Shown in pieces: positions 22,259 to 33,020 of a stretch of DNA of 64,000 nucleotides. The first letter of the stretch is position 1; the number at the start of each line of letters is the position of its first letter. Under the pieces are notes generated by a model. That model was not told the DNA's origin and ran no database searches. It saw only the letters and a list, made by a program, of their open reading frames with translations. This stretch comes from Tupaia tana (lineage: Eukaryota > Chordata > Mammalia > Scandentia > Tupaiidae), in NCBI GenBank assembly GCA_026018925.1, contig JAKSZU010000009.1:36508415-36572414 (forward strand). The letters run 5' to 3'. A program made the translations under genes and the position numbers.

Positions 22259-22262
22259 AATA
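21787..22262 (+). mobile_element. SINE type C interrupted by a type A SINE
   Basis: The outer head (GGGCCAGCAGGTGGCATAGG) stops at 21,820. The rest resumes at 22,022 (GGACTTCCACATGGCTGACC) and runs to CACCTTATAGCAAAATAAAT plus an (AAAT)n tail at 22,215-22,262. The inner SINE occupies 21,821-22,021. Confidence 0.85.
21821..22021 (+). mobile_element. SINE type A nested inside a SINE
   Basis: AAGGTGCTGG is duplicated at 21811-21820 and 22022-22031, marking the insertion. The inner copy has head AGCAGCAGGTGGCATGGTGG, B box GCAGTTCAAGTCCTGGACC, and a GATCAAATTAAAATAAATAA tail. Confidence 0.88.
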
Positions 22263-23154
22263 AAAGCAAAACAAAATTTTTTCTTAAAAAAACGAGTCAC
22301 TGAATTTTAAAATTTATACAGAAGTAAGAAAGAAAATATTAAAAGAGATTAAAGGGCACAGAAATGTGAATGAGAAGGCGTAACACATATCTAGCAATTA
22401 TTCCAAAAGAAGAGAATAGAGCATATGAGGAAACAATATCGAAAATAGCAGATAGTTTTTCAGTATTTCAGGAAGACATGAATTCTCAGAATGAGTAAGA
22501 CTAATCAAAATAAATCATAAGAATTTGATACACATAAATAAGGCAAGACAACTGTAGAATACCAAATACAAAAAAATTAAAAATAATCTGAAAAATAGTT
22601 ACCTTCAATGAAATGATAATCATACTAAAAGCACATTTTTATCAATAAGAGTATACAAGAGAAGACCCTGAACATTTATCTTCCAACAGCCGAGGGAAAA
22701 ACAACTACTGCCTTAGGATTTTATACCCAGATAATTTTTCAAGAGTAATGTGATAAAACACATTTTCAAACAAGAACTGAAGGAGTTTACCACTCATGAA
22801 TGCTTACTAAAAGCATGACTAAGGATATACTACAAAAAGAAAGAGAATGAAAATTGAAAAAAAGTATTAAAAAATGAAAATGGCAATGATGAACAAAGAA
22901 GTGAGCGTATATGTGACTAAAGCTTATTAGGCATTACTTGTGAAATATTTTTAGACAGTTTAGAAACAAGGTAGAACTTCCAGTTCCAAAGAGATGGACA
23001 TGTATTATTCCTATTCCTCTGCTAAGCACAATTTAAAAAATGCTAGTTATTAAATTAAAAATAAGTAAATAAAAAGAATTTGAAAAGTAGAGAAGAAATC
23101 AGATCAACTATGAACCTTTGGAATCCAGAAATGATACATTGGTGAGTTCCTTGG

Positions 23155-23156
<2 letters not shown>

Positions 23157-23192
<36 letters not shown>
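23157..23192. repeat. (TA)n microsatellite
   Basis: About 36 bp of uninterrupted TA. Confidence 0.9.
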
Positions 23193-23195
<3 letters not shown>

Positions 23196-23319
23196 TCCCA
23201 GATCTAGAGCTGAAAAAGGTGACGACATATAAATGCCAGATAAAAGCTTCAAAGCTTGTTATCAAAAGCCAAATGACCAGAAAAAGAGAGCTTAGTAAAA
23301 TGGAAATCATTTAGATAAT

Positions 23320-23545
23320 CACTACTCCAAGGGAAAAATATAGGGAAGAAAATTAGGGGGTAAAATAGAGAGGCAAGACATTTGTGGGACACTGTTATGG
23401 TTTATTACCTGTTGATGATAGCATGTATAGTATTCCCAACTGGACTGGTCTGATGTGTGTTTCATATTGGGTAAATTCTCTTTGCAAGCCAAATGATGTA
23501 TAGTGATTGAATGTACCAAAAAAAAAAAAAAATAGTAACAATAAT
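23320..23545 (+). mobile_element. LINE-1 3' UTR end with A-tail
   Basis: It matches the lineage-type L1 3' end seen repeatedly in this window: TTATTACCTGTTGATGATAG, ACTGGACTGGTCTGATGTGT, TTCATATTGGGTAAATTC, ATGATGTATAGTGATTGAAT, then an A-run (23,519-23,532). Confidence 0.7.
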
Positions 23546-23950
23546 TGTGGAGGGCACTGCATACAAGCCATCTTGAGCTATCTGCCATCTTGAGCTATCC
23601 ACCATCTTGGAAACCATTAGGTTTCACTTCCTCACTGAGCAAACCGTTTCTCAGAAATCATGTGACCAACCATTCTCCCCGAAAGCAGTTGGGTTTCTAG
23701 GCAACGGGAGAGATCCACCCTCACCAATGATTGGTTCATGCTGTTCTATCTCATTTGCATTTCAGGCAACCAATCAGTGCCCACCATCCTGTATATAACT
23801 CGCAATTTTTCCTCAATAAACAGAAGACGGAAGACTTTTTCAGCACCTCGTATTGTCTCCACTCTGTGTGTGTGTGTGTGCACGTGTGTTTGTCCCATCT
23901 CTCACTCCCTCCCCCAGGAAACCTGTTCACTTGTCCTGTGGGTTGGAACA
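23546..23950 (+). mobile_element. Solo LTR, class II (ERV2/ERVK)-like
   Basis: A 405 bp element beginning TGTGGAGGGC and ending GGTTGGAACA. AATAAT stands on both flanks (23540-23545 and 23951-23956). A 6-bp duplication is usual for class II (betaretrovirus-like) elements; A/T-rich context weakens this. U3 carries repeated GCCATCTTGAGCTATC words, a CCAATCAG box near 23,770, an ATTTGCAT octamer near 23,753, TATATAAC near 23,794 and CTCAATAAAC near 23,813. U5 contains a GT run. No internal region is seen. It sits in the A-tail of an L1 and looks structurally complete as a solo LTR. Confidence 0.75.
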
Positions 23951-24487
23951 AATAATAATAAAAATGAAATAAAAAAATAACCACTCCATTCAGACATCAC
24001 AAAACAAAACAAGTGAACAAAATAGTCTGACTTCCACCCACGATATGGGCAGCCTAAACATCCATTTTTACAAAGCTATAACAAGAATCTCCAATACTCC
24101 CAGGTGGGTGGTTTCAAAGAAAGTCAAGTAGAGAACAGAGATTTTCATTCCTGCTATCTGGAAACAATCCCACACACATGGTCAGTTGATATCACCTGGG
24201 TTCTCACCCACTGTTCATGAGGTGCTGCACCTCCCCTCTGCTGGGATGGTGTCAGAGAAAGCCTAATGCAGGGTCAGAACTGTTACTATTACATCGAAGT
24301 ACCTGACTGGAATGAGTAGCTACCCCCAAAACTCAGGTGTCAAAGGAATCCAAATGGGAAATCTTGACTTCTACTTCATCTGTCAGTAATAAGGCAACAT
24401 CCCCACCAGAACAGTGTCAAATAAAACAGAAAGCACAAAAAAGGTGTGAATAAGATCCAGAGTGTCATAACATAATAACGAAAATAT

Positions 24488-24640
24488 CCAGGTTTCAGTC
24501 TAGCTGAAGGTGTGACGGTTTAGGCAGCTGGATCTCATGTGGCTCACTGTGCTTTTCAAGTCCCAGACCCATCAACTTGAAAAACACTCCAAATGTATGT
24601 GTACGTATGCCCAAAGTCCCAAAAGGAGGGAGAAATGGAG
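24488..24640 (+). mobile_element. SINE type C, 3'-truncated
   Basis: Degenerate head (GTGTGACGGTTTAGGCAGCT), TTCAAGTCCCAGACCCATC, GAAAAACACTCCAAATGTAT and a shortened core. Inserted in the fossil L1. Confidence 0.6.
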
Positions 24641-25369
24641 GAGAGAAGATTAGAATGATGGATTTCTCATCAGAAAACATGGAAACAGGAGGAAGTGCCT
24701 CAATATTTTTTATGTGCCAAAAGAATGGTCAACTCCATAAATGTATACTTAGCAAAAATATTTCTCAGGAATAAAGGGAAAATCGAAATATTCTCAGATG
24801 GAAACAAAATAAAACATAACAAAGAATTTGTTGCTAGTAAACATAAAAGAATTGCTAAAGGAACTTTTTGCTAAAGCACACAAAAAGGAAATGATTAAAA
24901 AAAATCTTCGACTATTAGAAAGGAAAGAAGAACTCAACAAGCAAAAATATTGGTAAATAGTCTTTTATTCTCCTCCTGAGTTTTCTGATTATGTTTTATG
25001 GTTGAATAAAAATATATAATATTGTTTTATGTGGTCATAAATGTATAGAGAAGAAATATTTAAGATATTATTATAAAAAGGATAAAGTTAAAGGACATAA
25101 GACGTAATGCTTTACATTTCACTTAGAAATGACCAATCAATGACAAGTTTTAAAGACAAATAAGTTTTATCTATCAAACTATCTTCCCTCTATCCCCTAG
25201 AGCAACCACTAAAAAAGTTATATAAGATACATACCCCAAAACTGTACAGATGGAATGGAATTCTTAAGAAAAAAAAAGGTAGGTAATCTACAGAAATGCA
25301 AATAAATATAGAGAAATAAAAGCCAGTGAGAACAAACAGAAAACATAAATAAATAAAAGTTGTAAGTCT

Positions 25370-25604
25370 GGGGTCAGCAGATGGCATAGTGATGAAGGGA
25401 CTGGACTCCCACATGGCTGATCATAGTTTGAGTCCCAAACATGGTGGCCTGAAATTTACGCTGGGCGTGTGTGTGTGCCCAAATTCCAGAGAGGAGAATG
25501 GAGGAGAAGGGATTGCAGCTTGGCCATCCCCCCAGGGGATGATTTCTCACTTTCTATCTCTCTGGCAAGTGCATCTACCTTGCAGCAAAAAAATCTCTCT
25601 CTCA
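25370..25604 (+). mobile_element. SINE, type B/C intermediate
   Basis: Head GGGGTCAGCAGATGGCATAG, linker GGCCTGAAATTTACGCTGGG, core GAGGAGAATGGAGGAGAAGG, CCCCCCAGGGGATGATTTC, and end TACCTTGCAGCAAAAAAATC. Inserted in the L1 spacer. Confidence 0.8.
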
Positions 25605-26094
25605 AGAAAAGAAAAAGACATAAGTCCTAACATATCAGTAATTGCATCTAAATACAACAAATCAAAGTCAGAGATTAGCAGAGAATACTAACAAATGTGA
25701 CCCAACAATAGGCTGTTTACAAGAAACTCAATTCAACTACAATATAAATAGCTTGAAAGTAAAAGGATGGAAAAAATACATTATTCAAACACTTATCAAA
25801 GGAAAGGAGTAGCTATAATAGTACCAAATAGAATGGGCTTCAGAGTAAAGAAAATTAAAATTAACAGAGAATATTATCTAGCAATAAAAGTTTCCATATC
25901 CTACTAAGAATACAAAGAAATACTAAATGGCTATACACTGAACAACAAAACTGGAAAATATGTGCATAAAAACCTGACAGTTCTGAAAGGAAAAACAGGC
26001 AAATTCACAATTATACTTGAAGACTTAAATATCCATCTTTCAATGATTGGCAGAACAACTAGACAAAAAAAATCAACAAGGATATAGGCCACAA

Positions 26095-26262
26095 CTTGAA
26101 AATCACACCAGGCAAGTGTGCATCTGTGCTCAAGATCCCAGGAGGAGAATGGAGGAGAAGGGGTTGCAGGTTGGCCATCCCCCCAGGGGGCAATTTCTCA
26201 CTTTCCCTCTGTCTCTCTTTCCCTTTGGTGAGCACATCCTATGACAAAACAAAACAAAACAA
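26095..26262 (+). mobile_element. SINE type C, head missing
   Basis: It starts at the linker ACTTGAAAATCACACCAGGC and continues through the GGAGGAGAATGGAGGAGAAG core to CATCCTATGACAAAAC with an (AAAAC)n tail. Inserted in the L1 ORF2 endonuclease region. Confidence 0.75.
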
Positions 26263-26330
26263 AACTTTGCAACTTTCTATAAATATATACCTATTCTAAA
26301 ATTAAAAGTTTATTTTAAAAATGTCTAGCC

Positions 26331-26545
26331 CAGGCCAGCCAGGTGATTAAGTTGGCTGGCTCCCACATGGCTAACTACATGATTCAAGTCTTGGACACTG
26401 AAGCTTGTGCATGTGTGCATCCCCAAAAATCTCAAGAGGAGAATGGATTGCAGCATGGTCAACCCCATTGCAGAGGTGGTGCAGCCTCACTTTCCCATTC
26501 TCTCTCTCTCTCTGGTGAGTACACACGCCCTACAGCAATTATTTT
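26331..26545 (+). mobile_element. SINE type C, diverged
   Basis: Head AGGCCAGCCAGGTGATTAAG, B-box relic GATTCAAGTCTTGGACAC, CTCAAGAGGAGAATGGATTG, and end ACACGCCCTACAGCAATTAT. Confidence 0.7.
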
Positions 26546-27346
26546 TTAAATACTAGGCCATAAAGAAGTTTCATATGCTAAAGGACCAATTTCATTCAGA
26601 CCACATCTCTGAACATAATAGAGTAGTAGAATAATATGAAAGAGACCATAAATATCTAAAATGATTATATAAATTATTAAAATAAATTTAAAACATAATA
26701 AAAGTACAATAGACCACAGTATAGTATTAGAACAACAACTTGTAAAAATTAAAAAGCATTCAGAATTTAATTTTTTTCTTAATTGGTGGCTCAAAGAACT
26801 TAGAAAGAAAATAGTTATGTATTTGTACTTAAATAACCACAAAAACACTATATTTAAGAACTTATAATTAAAACAGCGTGATATTGGCACAATACAGTAA
26901 TTAGACTAATGGAACTGAATTGAGCCTACAAATACATTTGTTTATGTATGAAAATTTAGCATATAATAGAGATGATGTTAAAATAATAAGAGAGTCAAAT
27001 TTCCCATTAAACTGGAACAACTGAAGATACATATTTAGATCCCTACATGAATAAACAACAATAATCAATTACAGATGGACTCAAATTCTTAAATGTGAAA
27101 AAATAAGTGAAAGTTTTAGAAAAAAAATAAAGAAGAATATCTTTATGGTTTGGAGGTGTCAATAACTTTCTAATAAAATAACTTAAATCCAAAATCATAT
27201 TATTAAAGGTCAAAACTTTAGTATGTAATAATTTAATTTTTTTTGTTTGACAAAAGACAAGATAGCACTGTGAAAAGACATTTTCAATACACATAAGCCA
27301 AAAGCAATTTGGGGATAAAAAATACATAAATAACTCATTTTTTTTC

Positions 27347-27591
27347 TGGGAGAAGTTTTTGCAATGGGGTGCGTGCGCTCACCAGAAAGACAAGAGAGAG
27401 ACAGAAAGCAAGAAATCACCCCCCGGGGGAGATGGCCACACCACAATCCCTTATCCTATATTCTCCTCTCGGGATCTTGGACATGCACACACACGCACCC
27501 AGCATGAGCTTAAGCCACCGGGTCCAGGACTCTAACCATGGTCGACTACATGAAAGTCCAGCGATATAGCCATTGTGCCAACTGTCGGTCC
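27347..27591 (-). mobile_element. SINE type B
   Basis: Reversed end TTTTTGCAATGGGGTGCGTG, CACCCCCCGGGGGAGATGGC, TCTCGGGATCTTGGACATGC, and head ending AACTGTCGGTCC. TAAACTCA follows and TAACTCA precedes, a probable short TSD. Confidence 0.8.
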
Positions 27592-27649
27592 TAAACTCAC
27601 TTTTTTTTTTTTTAACGAAAGTAAAATTTATTAAAAAAAAAAAAAAAAT

Positions 27650-27692
27650 GGGGACCAGCAGGTGGCATGGTGATTAAAGCGTTGGACTCCCA
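27650..27692 (+). mobile_element. SINE type A head fragment
   Basis: Only the first 43 bp (GGGGACCAGCAGGTGGCATG, then GCGTTGGACTCCCAAG) are present, joined directly to L1-like DNA. A 3'-truncated or recombined remnant. Confidence 0.6.
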
Positions 27693-28430
27693 AGTTTCTA
27701 CAGCATGGTGCCAGTTTCATGGCAGAGCTACTACTGCTGAACTGAACATTGCCGAGGGCTTCTGCGAATTATACTTGCTCACTAGATTCTGTGGGTGCAC
27801 TTGGTAGCCCCTACAGCTATGTGCAAATATGCTCCAACTCTCGGACACATTCACTCTGGGGACTGTGAGTGTGTAAAGACTCTGCCAGCTCTTTCTGCAG
27901 GGGCATGCTCCCTAGGACCTATAGGCTGACTCCCTCAACCCTGAGTCCACAGCCAATTACCCAACCTACCCAGCAGCCCCCTCCTTGAGCTAAATAGCAC
28001 TACAGCCTCAACAAACACTTGCAGACTATGGTACACAGGCAACAGAGAATACTGTTGCAACTGATTACAGCCAAAGAAATCATGCAAACACCACAAAAGC
28101 TACACCTACCTGAAACCAAAACCAAACCACCCTGTCCAACCAACACAATAAAAATATATTCAGGAAAAAGTTATTTCCTAAGACAGACATTCAGTACAAT
28201 GAGAAGAGGTGATTGTTCTTCCGGTTGCCCAGATATCAATGCAGGGATATAAGAAACATGAAAAATAAAAAACAAGGAAATATGTCTCTGAGTTTTAAGC
28301 TGCTTGGTCCGGGAGTCGAACTGCAGTCGACTACAAGGGAGTCCAACAACGTAACCATTATGCCATCTGTTGGTTTCCTCTAAAGAAACAATAAATTTCC
28401 AGTAAACTATGAAGAAAAAGATAACTAAAA
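27693..28430 (+). mobile_element. Fossil LINE-1 5' region piece
   Basis: A G/C-richer block (CATGCTCCCTAGGACCTATA, CCACAGCCAATTACCCAACC) runs into A-rich DNA with GAGAAGAGGTGATTGTTCTT and CCGGTTGCCCAGATATCAAT, which I associate with old L1 5' UTR / ORF1-start DNA. A SINE fragment interrupts it at 28,290-28,377. Confidence 0.5.
28290..28377 (-). mobile_element. SINE type B head fragment
   Basis: Only the reversed head remains: GTTTTAAGCTGCTTGGTCCG, GTCGAACTGCAGTCGACTAC, ATTATGCCATCTGTTGGTTT. Confidence 0.75.
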
Positions 28431-28767
28431 AAGGACTGATACATGATATTCAATCCCACTAATAACCAGAGAATTTCAAATTTCATTAAAATGTCTTTCA
28501 CACCCAACAGATTGCCAAAACTTTAAATCTGATAACATAAATTTAGATAAAGATGTGAAAAAACAGGTATGTCAAATGCAGTGGCTTTAGATATAGTTGT
28601 TTAAAAACTTGGAAAACACTTTGCAACTATATTTTAGAGCTGAAAATATGCACATCCTGTAACAATTACATTTCTCAGTCAGAGAAAAAACAGGTGCATG
28701 TATATTTGTTGCAGAATTGTAATATAAATCTGCTCATAATATGACTGATAATCGATTATGGTTTATT

Positions 28768-29031
28768 GGGCCAGCCAGACAGCATGGTGGTTAAGGTGGC
28801 TAGATTGCACAAAACCAACTGCACAGTTCAAGTTCCAGAACCAGCTGCTTTCCCAGACCCACTCCAGGCACATGTTCCTGAGTGCCCCCAATCCCAAGAG
28901 ATTGAAGGAGAAGAGATTGAGGCGTAGTCATTCTCCTCCAGGGCGTGATCTCTCACTTTTCTTCTCACTCTTTCTGTGTCTCTCTCCGGTGCTGATATAT
29001 AAATGCCCAATAGCACATTTTTAAAAATTAA
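28768..29031 (+). mobile_element. SINE type C with 13-bp TSD
   Basis: ATTATGGTTTATT (28755-28767) and ATTACGGTTTATT (29032-29044) flank the copy. Head GGGCCAGCCAGACAGCATGG, GTGGCTAGATTGCAC, core, and end ATAAATGCCCAATAGCACAT. Confidence 0.85.
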
Positions 29032-29253
29032 ATTACGGTTTATTCACATAATGGAATTCCACTCTATTCAATATAAAATGAATGAACAGGGATAATACAG
29101 ATGTATTTAAAAACACCATAATTGATAGAACAATGCATATATAATATAATATAAATATGCTCATAATATGGGTGTTAAATGTAAGTAAAATTTTAAGAAT
29201 CACACAACACAATCATATACTATAAATGGTTTGTAGAAACATGTTACCGTATT

Positions 29254-29522
29254 GGGACCAATAGCTGGCTTAATGGCTATGTCACTGGACTCCCATGTAG
29301 TCGACCGCAGTTCAAGTCCTGGACCTGGTGGCTTAAACTCAAGCCAGGTGTGTGTGTGTGCATGCCCAAGATCCAGAGAGGAAAATGGAGAAGAAGGGAT
29401 TGCGGCATGGCCATCCCTCCTAGGGGGTGATTTCTCATTTTCTGTCTCTCTCTCTGTCTCTCTCTATCTTTCTGGCAAGAGCATACACCCTATAGCAAAA
29501 ACCTCTTCAAAACAGAAAAAAA
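29254..29522 (+). mobile_element. SINE type B with 18-bp TSD
   Basis: GAAACATGTTACCGTATT (29236-29253) and GAAACATGTTACCATATT (29523-29540) flank it. Head GGGACCAATAGCTGGCTTAA, end CACCCTATAGCAAAAACCTC. Confidence 0.92.
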
Positions 29523-29895
29523 GAAACATGTTACCATATTAAAATTTTGAAGCAGAATTGAAGGAGACAAACTAACTTTAGGATAATGCTTAGCTCTAAG
29601 AAGAGACGGGCATACTGGGTTATATTCAGAGTAAAATGTAGTGTGTACATGAGCATGTGTGTGTAGTAAATTTTGTATCATAAAGTTTTGTATACTAATT
29701 TCTTCATATAACATCATATATTAAGCTTTGGAACATTTGGCCAGGTTGTCTAAAATATACTATTATATATTTGATTAGATGATACTCCTTGAGCACTGAT
29801 ACACACTCATTTCAATACCTGTCAATTCTTCATGGCTTAAATAAACAAGAAATGGGTATTACTGATCCATCTTTAGCTCCATCTCTGAATAATTT

Positions 29896-30153
29896 CTTTT
29901 CTTTTGGAGAGGTTTTTGCTATAGGGCGCGTGAGCTCACCAGACAGACAGAGAGAGACAGAGAAACAGAAAGCAAGAAATCACCCGCAGGGGAGATAGCC
30001 ACGTCGCAATCCCTTCTCCACCATTCTCCTCTTGGGATCTTGGGCACGCATGCACATGTGCCCAGCGTGAGTTTAAGCCACCTGGTCCGGTACTCAAACC
30101 GCAGTCGACTACGTGGGAGTCCAGAGACATAGCCTTTATGCTAACTGCTGGTC
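29896..30153 (-). mobile_element. SINE type B with 17-bp TSD
   Basis: CCATCTCTGAATAATTT stands at 29879-29895 and 30154-30170. Reversed end TTTTTGCTATAGGGCGCGTG, head ending AACTGCTGGTCC. Confidence 0.92.
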
Positions 30154-30237
30154 CCATCTCTGAATAATTTAAGATAGATTCCTAGTGTAGAACTGCTAGA
30201 ACATAAAATTTTAAAGTTTTATATATATAGGAACCAA

Positions 30238-30250
30238 AAAAAAAAAAGGC

Positions 30251-30312
<62 letters not shown>

Positions 30313-30360
30313 TATATATACACATATATATATGTATATATGTATATATATATTATGAAA
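30238..30360. repeat. (TA)n / (CA)n compound microsatellite
   Basis: About 50 bp of TA, then a short CACACACA, then ATATGTATATATGTATATA. Confidence 0.9.
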
Positions 30361-30364
30361 TACA

Positions 30365-32100
30365 TATATATATTATTTTAATATGTTTTATACATTCAAT
30401 CACATATATCACTTGGCTTGTGAAGTGAGTGTTCCAACATGAATACATTTCTCACCAGTCCAACTGGGGATACTATACACGTTATCATCAACAAATAATA
30501 ACCCATTTCTTTGTCCCATGTCTATCCTCTCTATTTTTCTCCTTAATATCTTTCCTTAGAATCTCCTCCTTCTCCTACCCTCTTCCCACACTGTATCCAG
30601 TATCTATAACGATTTTCTACGTTTCTATATCCTCTAGTCTTTCAGTTTTGGCCATAGAGTGCAGACAGTTGGTATATATTAAGTGGACACATACAAATGT
30701 CTCTCCTTTATAGCCTGGCTTGCTTCACTCAGCAGTAAATTTTCCATATTTATCCACTTTCTGTCAAAAGCCAAGGTCTTTATGGCTGAGTAGTATTCCA
30801 TAGAGTATATGTGTCACACTTTCTCAATTTATTCTTCTGTTCATAGACATTTGGATTGGTTGCTTTTTTTTTAGAGGTTTTTGTTATAGGGTGCGTGAGC
30901 TTGCCGGAAAGACAGAGAGAGACAAAGAGACAGAAAGCGAGAAATCACCCCCTCAGGGGGGATAGCCACACTGCAATCCCTTCTCCTCCATTCTCCTCTC
31001 GAGATCTTGGGCACACACGCACATGCACCCGGCGTGAGTTTAAGCCACTGGGTCTGGGACTCGAACCACAGTTGACTACATGGGAGTCCAGTGACATAGC
31101 CATTACACTAACTGCTGATCCTTAGATTGGTTGCTTTTGATATATATTTTGAAATTTATTGCTTTAGGGAACATTTAGGCCAATTGGTATTCTTATTAGC
31201 AAAATGAGTATCCATACTCATTATCACACAATTATTATTTTAAAAAATCTGTATTGGTGGATAGATGAATAGATTAATTAATAGATGAATAGATCTCACT
31301 TTGGTTTCCATTTCTTTGATTATTCATTATGTTGAACATTATTATGTTTTTGTCAACTGTTTTTCTCCTTTTTCATGTCTTGACCAATTTTCTATTAGAA
31401 TATTTATCTTCATGTGAGTTTTCCAGTCTTTTTCCATGTCTACCTATTCCTGTTCCAATATGCTTTGTTGTTTTAGAAGATTTTTTTGATACATTTTTAC
31501 ATAAGCAAGTATCTTTTATTTCCCTTGTTCAAAATCTTCTCAGCTGTCTCATATTTTAAAAATTCCAGAGGAATGTTAAAATTATTTTCTCAAGCTTCAA
31601 AAATCCTGTTGGGATTTCAATCTAAATTACAGTAAACTTACATCTGAGTTTTAGAAAACTTGGCATGTTTACAGTACTTAGTTTTCCCATCCAGGAACAT
31701 GTTATTCTACATTTATGTACATCTTGTATTGCAATTTTATTCAGCCAGTTTTATTATTGCTTATTTTTGAGTATTTTGTATACTATGTTGCCATTTTATG
31801 TGGGTCTTATTTTTCTACTATGTTTTCTGAGTACTTATTATCACTATATAAGAAAATTTGTTATTTGGTCCATTTATTTTGTATCTCGGCACTTTACTGA
31901 ACTCTTCTAAGATTTTTATGTAGAATCATTTAGACTGTCTGTGTGGCTATTTCCTGTTGCATTCACTGGCATTTCTATAAAAGTATTAAATAATTGTACT
32001 GATGGAGCATACTTGTCTTGCTCCTGAATTTGATTATAGCCTTTTGTCACTAGGCATAGGCTATCGTTTTTAATTTAAAAATCATAATATCAAGTTCCTA
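30365..32100 (-). mobile_element. Fossil LINE-1 ORF2/3' end, minus strand
   Basis: It begins with an L1 3' end in reverse (GTCCAACTGGGGATACTATA, GTTATCATCAACAAATAATA), then reversed ORF2 words (TATGGCTGAGTAGTATTCCA, GTTCATAGACATTTGGATTG) and, after a SINE, the reversed reverse-transcriptase part (ACTTGGCATGTTTACAGTAC, GGCACTTTACTGAACTCTTC). Frames are degraded. It may combine two insertions of different age. Confidence 0.65.
30868..31121 (-). mobile_element. SINE type B with 17-bp TSD
   Basis: TTGGATTGGTTGCTTTT (30851-30867) and TTAGATTGGTTGCTTTT (31122-31138) flank it. Inserted in the fossil L1. Confidence 0.9.
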
Positions 32101-32320
32101 TACTTTCATGTGCAGGCTTTTATTTTTCATTCTCTTTTTAAAGTTTATTACTATCATTTACATTTTATCACTGTATATTTTTACAGTGTACAGCATAGGT
32201 TTCTCCACCATGAAAACAGTTCACATCAGTCAAGTCAAAGATATTACCATATACATTATCATCAACATAATTTTTCATTTTTGTGTCTGATGTTTCATAG
32301 CCAGGCTTCTAAGCAACTAA
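32101..32320 (-). mobile_element. LINE-1 3' UTR end, minus strand
   Basis: Reversed L1 3' end: TTTATCACTGTATATTTTTA, CAGTGTACAGCATAGGTTTC, CATCAGTCAAGTCAAAGATA, TTACCATATACATTATCATC. The same family of ends occurs on the plus strand at 36,945-37,140 and 61,640-61,800. Confidence 0.65.
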
Positions 32321-32502
32321 TTGTTTTGTTAATCAGAAATAAGTGTTGAAATTTAGCAAATGCCTCTTACAGACATCTAATAGTCTTCTTCTGTCCTGTG
32401 ACTGTGATGTAGAGAGAGATTTATAAATGTTGTCATCCTGACATTCTTGGAATAAGTTAGATTTGTTCATAATACCTTGATTTTAATATTGTCCATACTG
32501 CT

Positions 32503-32634
32503 GGGACCAGCAATTAGTGTAATGGCTATGTCGCTGGACTACCATGTGGTTGTCCATGGTTCGAGTCCCGGACCTGGGGACTTAAACTCAAGCTGGGCAC
32601 CCTATAGTAAAAACCTATAAAAAAAAAAAAAAAA
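32503..32634 (+). mobile_element. SINE type B, short form lacking the core
   Basis: The tRNA-like head (GGGACCAGCAATTAGTGTAA to CTTAAACTCAAGCTGGGCAC) joins directly to the 3' end CCCTATAGTAAAAACCTATA and an A-tail. About 125 bp of core present in full-length copies is missing. A full-length type B copy starts 7 bp after the tail. Confidence 0.85.
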
Positions 32635-32641
32635 GTTATTT

Positions 32642-32921
32642 GGGACCAGCAGTTAGCATAATGGCTATGTCGCTGGACTCCCATGTAGTCGACCGCGGTT
32701 TGCGTCCTGGACCCGGTGGCTTAAAACTCATGCCGGGCACGTGTTCGTGCATGCCCAAGATCCCGAGAGGAGAATGGAGGAGAAGGGACTGCAGCGTGGC
32801 CATCCCCCCGGGGGGTGATTTCTCGCTTTCTGTCTCTCTGTTTCTCTCTGTCTGTCTGGCGAGCGCACGCGCCCTATAGCAAAATCCTCTCCAAAAAAAA
32901 AAAAAAAAAAAGAAAAAAAAA
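32642..32921 (+). mobile_element. SINE type B, full-length
   Basis: Head GGGACCAGCAGTTAGCATAA, the CCATCCCCCCGGGGGGTGAT palindrome intact, end GCGCCCTATAGCAAAATCCT and a long A-tail. It is an inverted partner of the copy at 33,021-33,293. Confidence 0.92.
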
Positions 32922-33020
32922 TATATGTATATAGTCCATACCTTATTTGGCAAATGATTTATTTTGGATTTTTCTGTCATTTTAAGTAAATCAATCTTTG
33001 CATTCTCTGTGCTATATTTT

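Larger units (their letters stand above)
21690..23050 (+). mobile_element. Fossil LINE-1/HAL1 ORF1-region piece
   Basis: A-rich DNA in LINE-1 sense orientation. Words such as AGAAGACCCTGAACATTTAT, TTTTATACCCAGATAATTTT and CATTTTCAAACAAGAACTGA correspond to the C-terminal ORF1 region of old L1M/HAL1 elements. No open frame survives. It carries a nested SINE pair at 21,787-22,262. Confidence 0.55.
24000..29253 (+). mobile_element. Fossil LINE-1 (L1M-type), multiply interrupted
   Basis: Parts read in order: 5' UTR-like DNA (24,000-24,487, ending CATAATAACGAAAATATCCA); the ORF1 C-terminal region (24,655-24,960: GATTTCTCATCAGAAAACAT, ATTCTCAGATGGAAAC, AAAAGAATTGCTAAAGGAAC); the ORF1-ORF2 spacer (24,960-25,610, with TAGAGCAACCACTAAAAAAG); the ORF2 endonuclease start (25,625-26,095, CTAACATATCAGTAATTGCA then CTGTTTACAAGAAACTCA); later ORF2 (26,550-27,330); and the ORF2/3' part (28,440-29,240). 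All frames are degraded. SINEs of types B and C interrupt it repeatedly, and a piece of another L1 5' region lies at 27,693-28,430. Confidence 0.75.

Noticed and set aside
23738-23980. Frames inside the 23.5 kb LTR as a viral or host gene
   Set aside because: They run through U3-R-U5 of a solo LTR and a GT run, with no homology to any viral protein.
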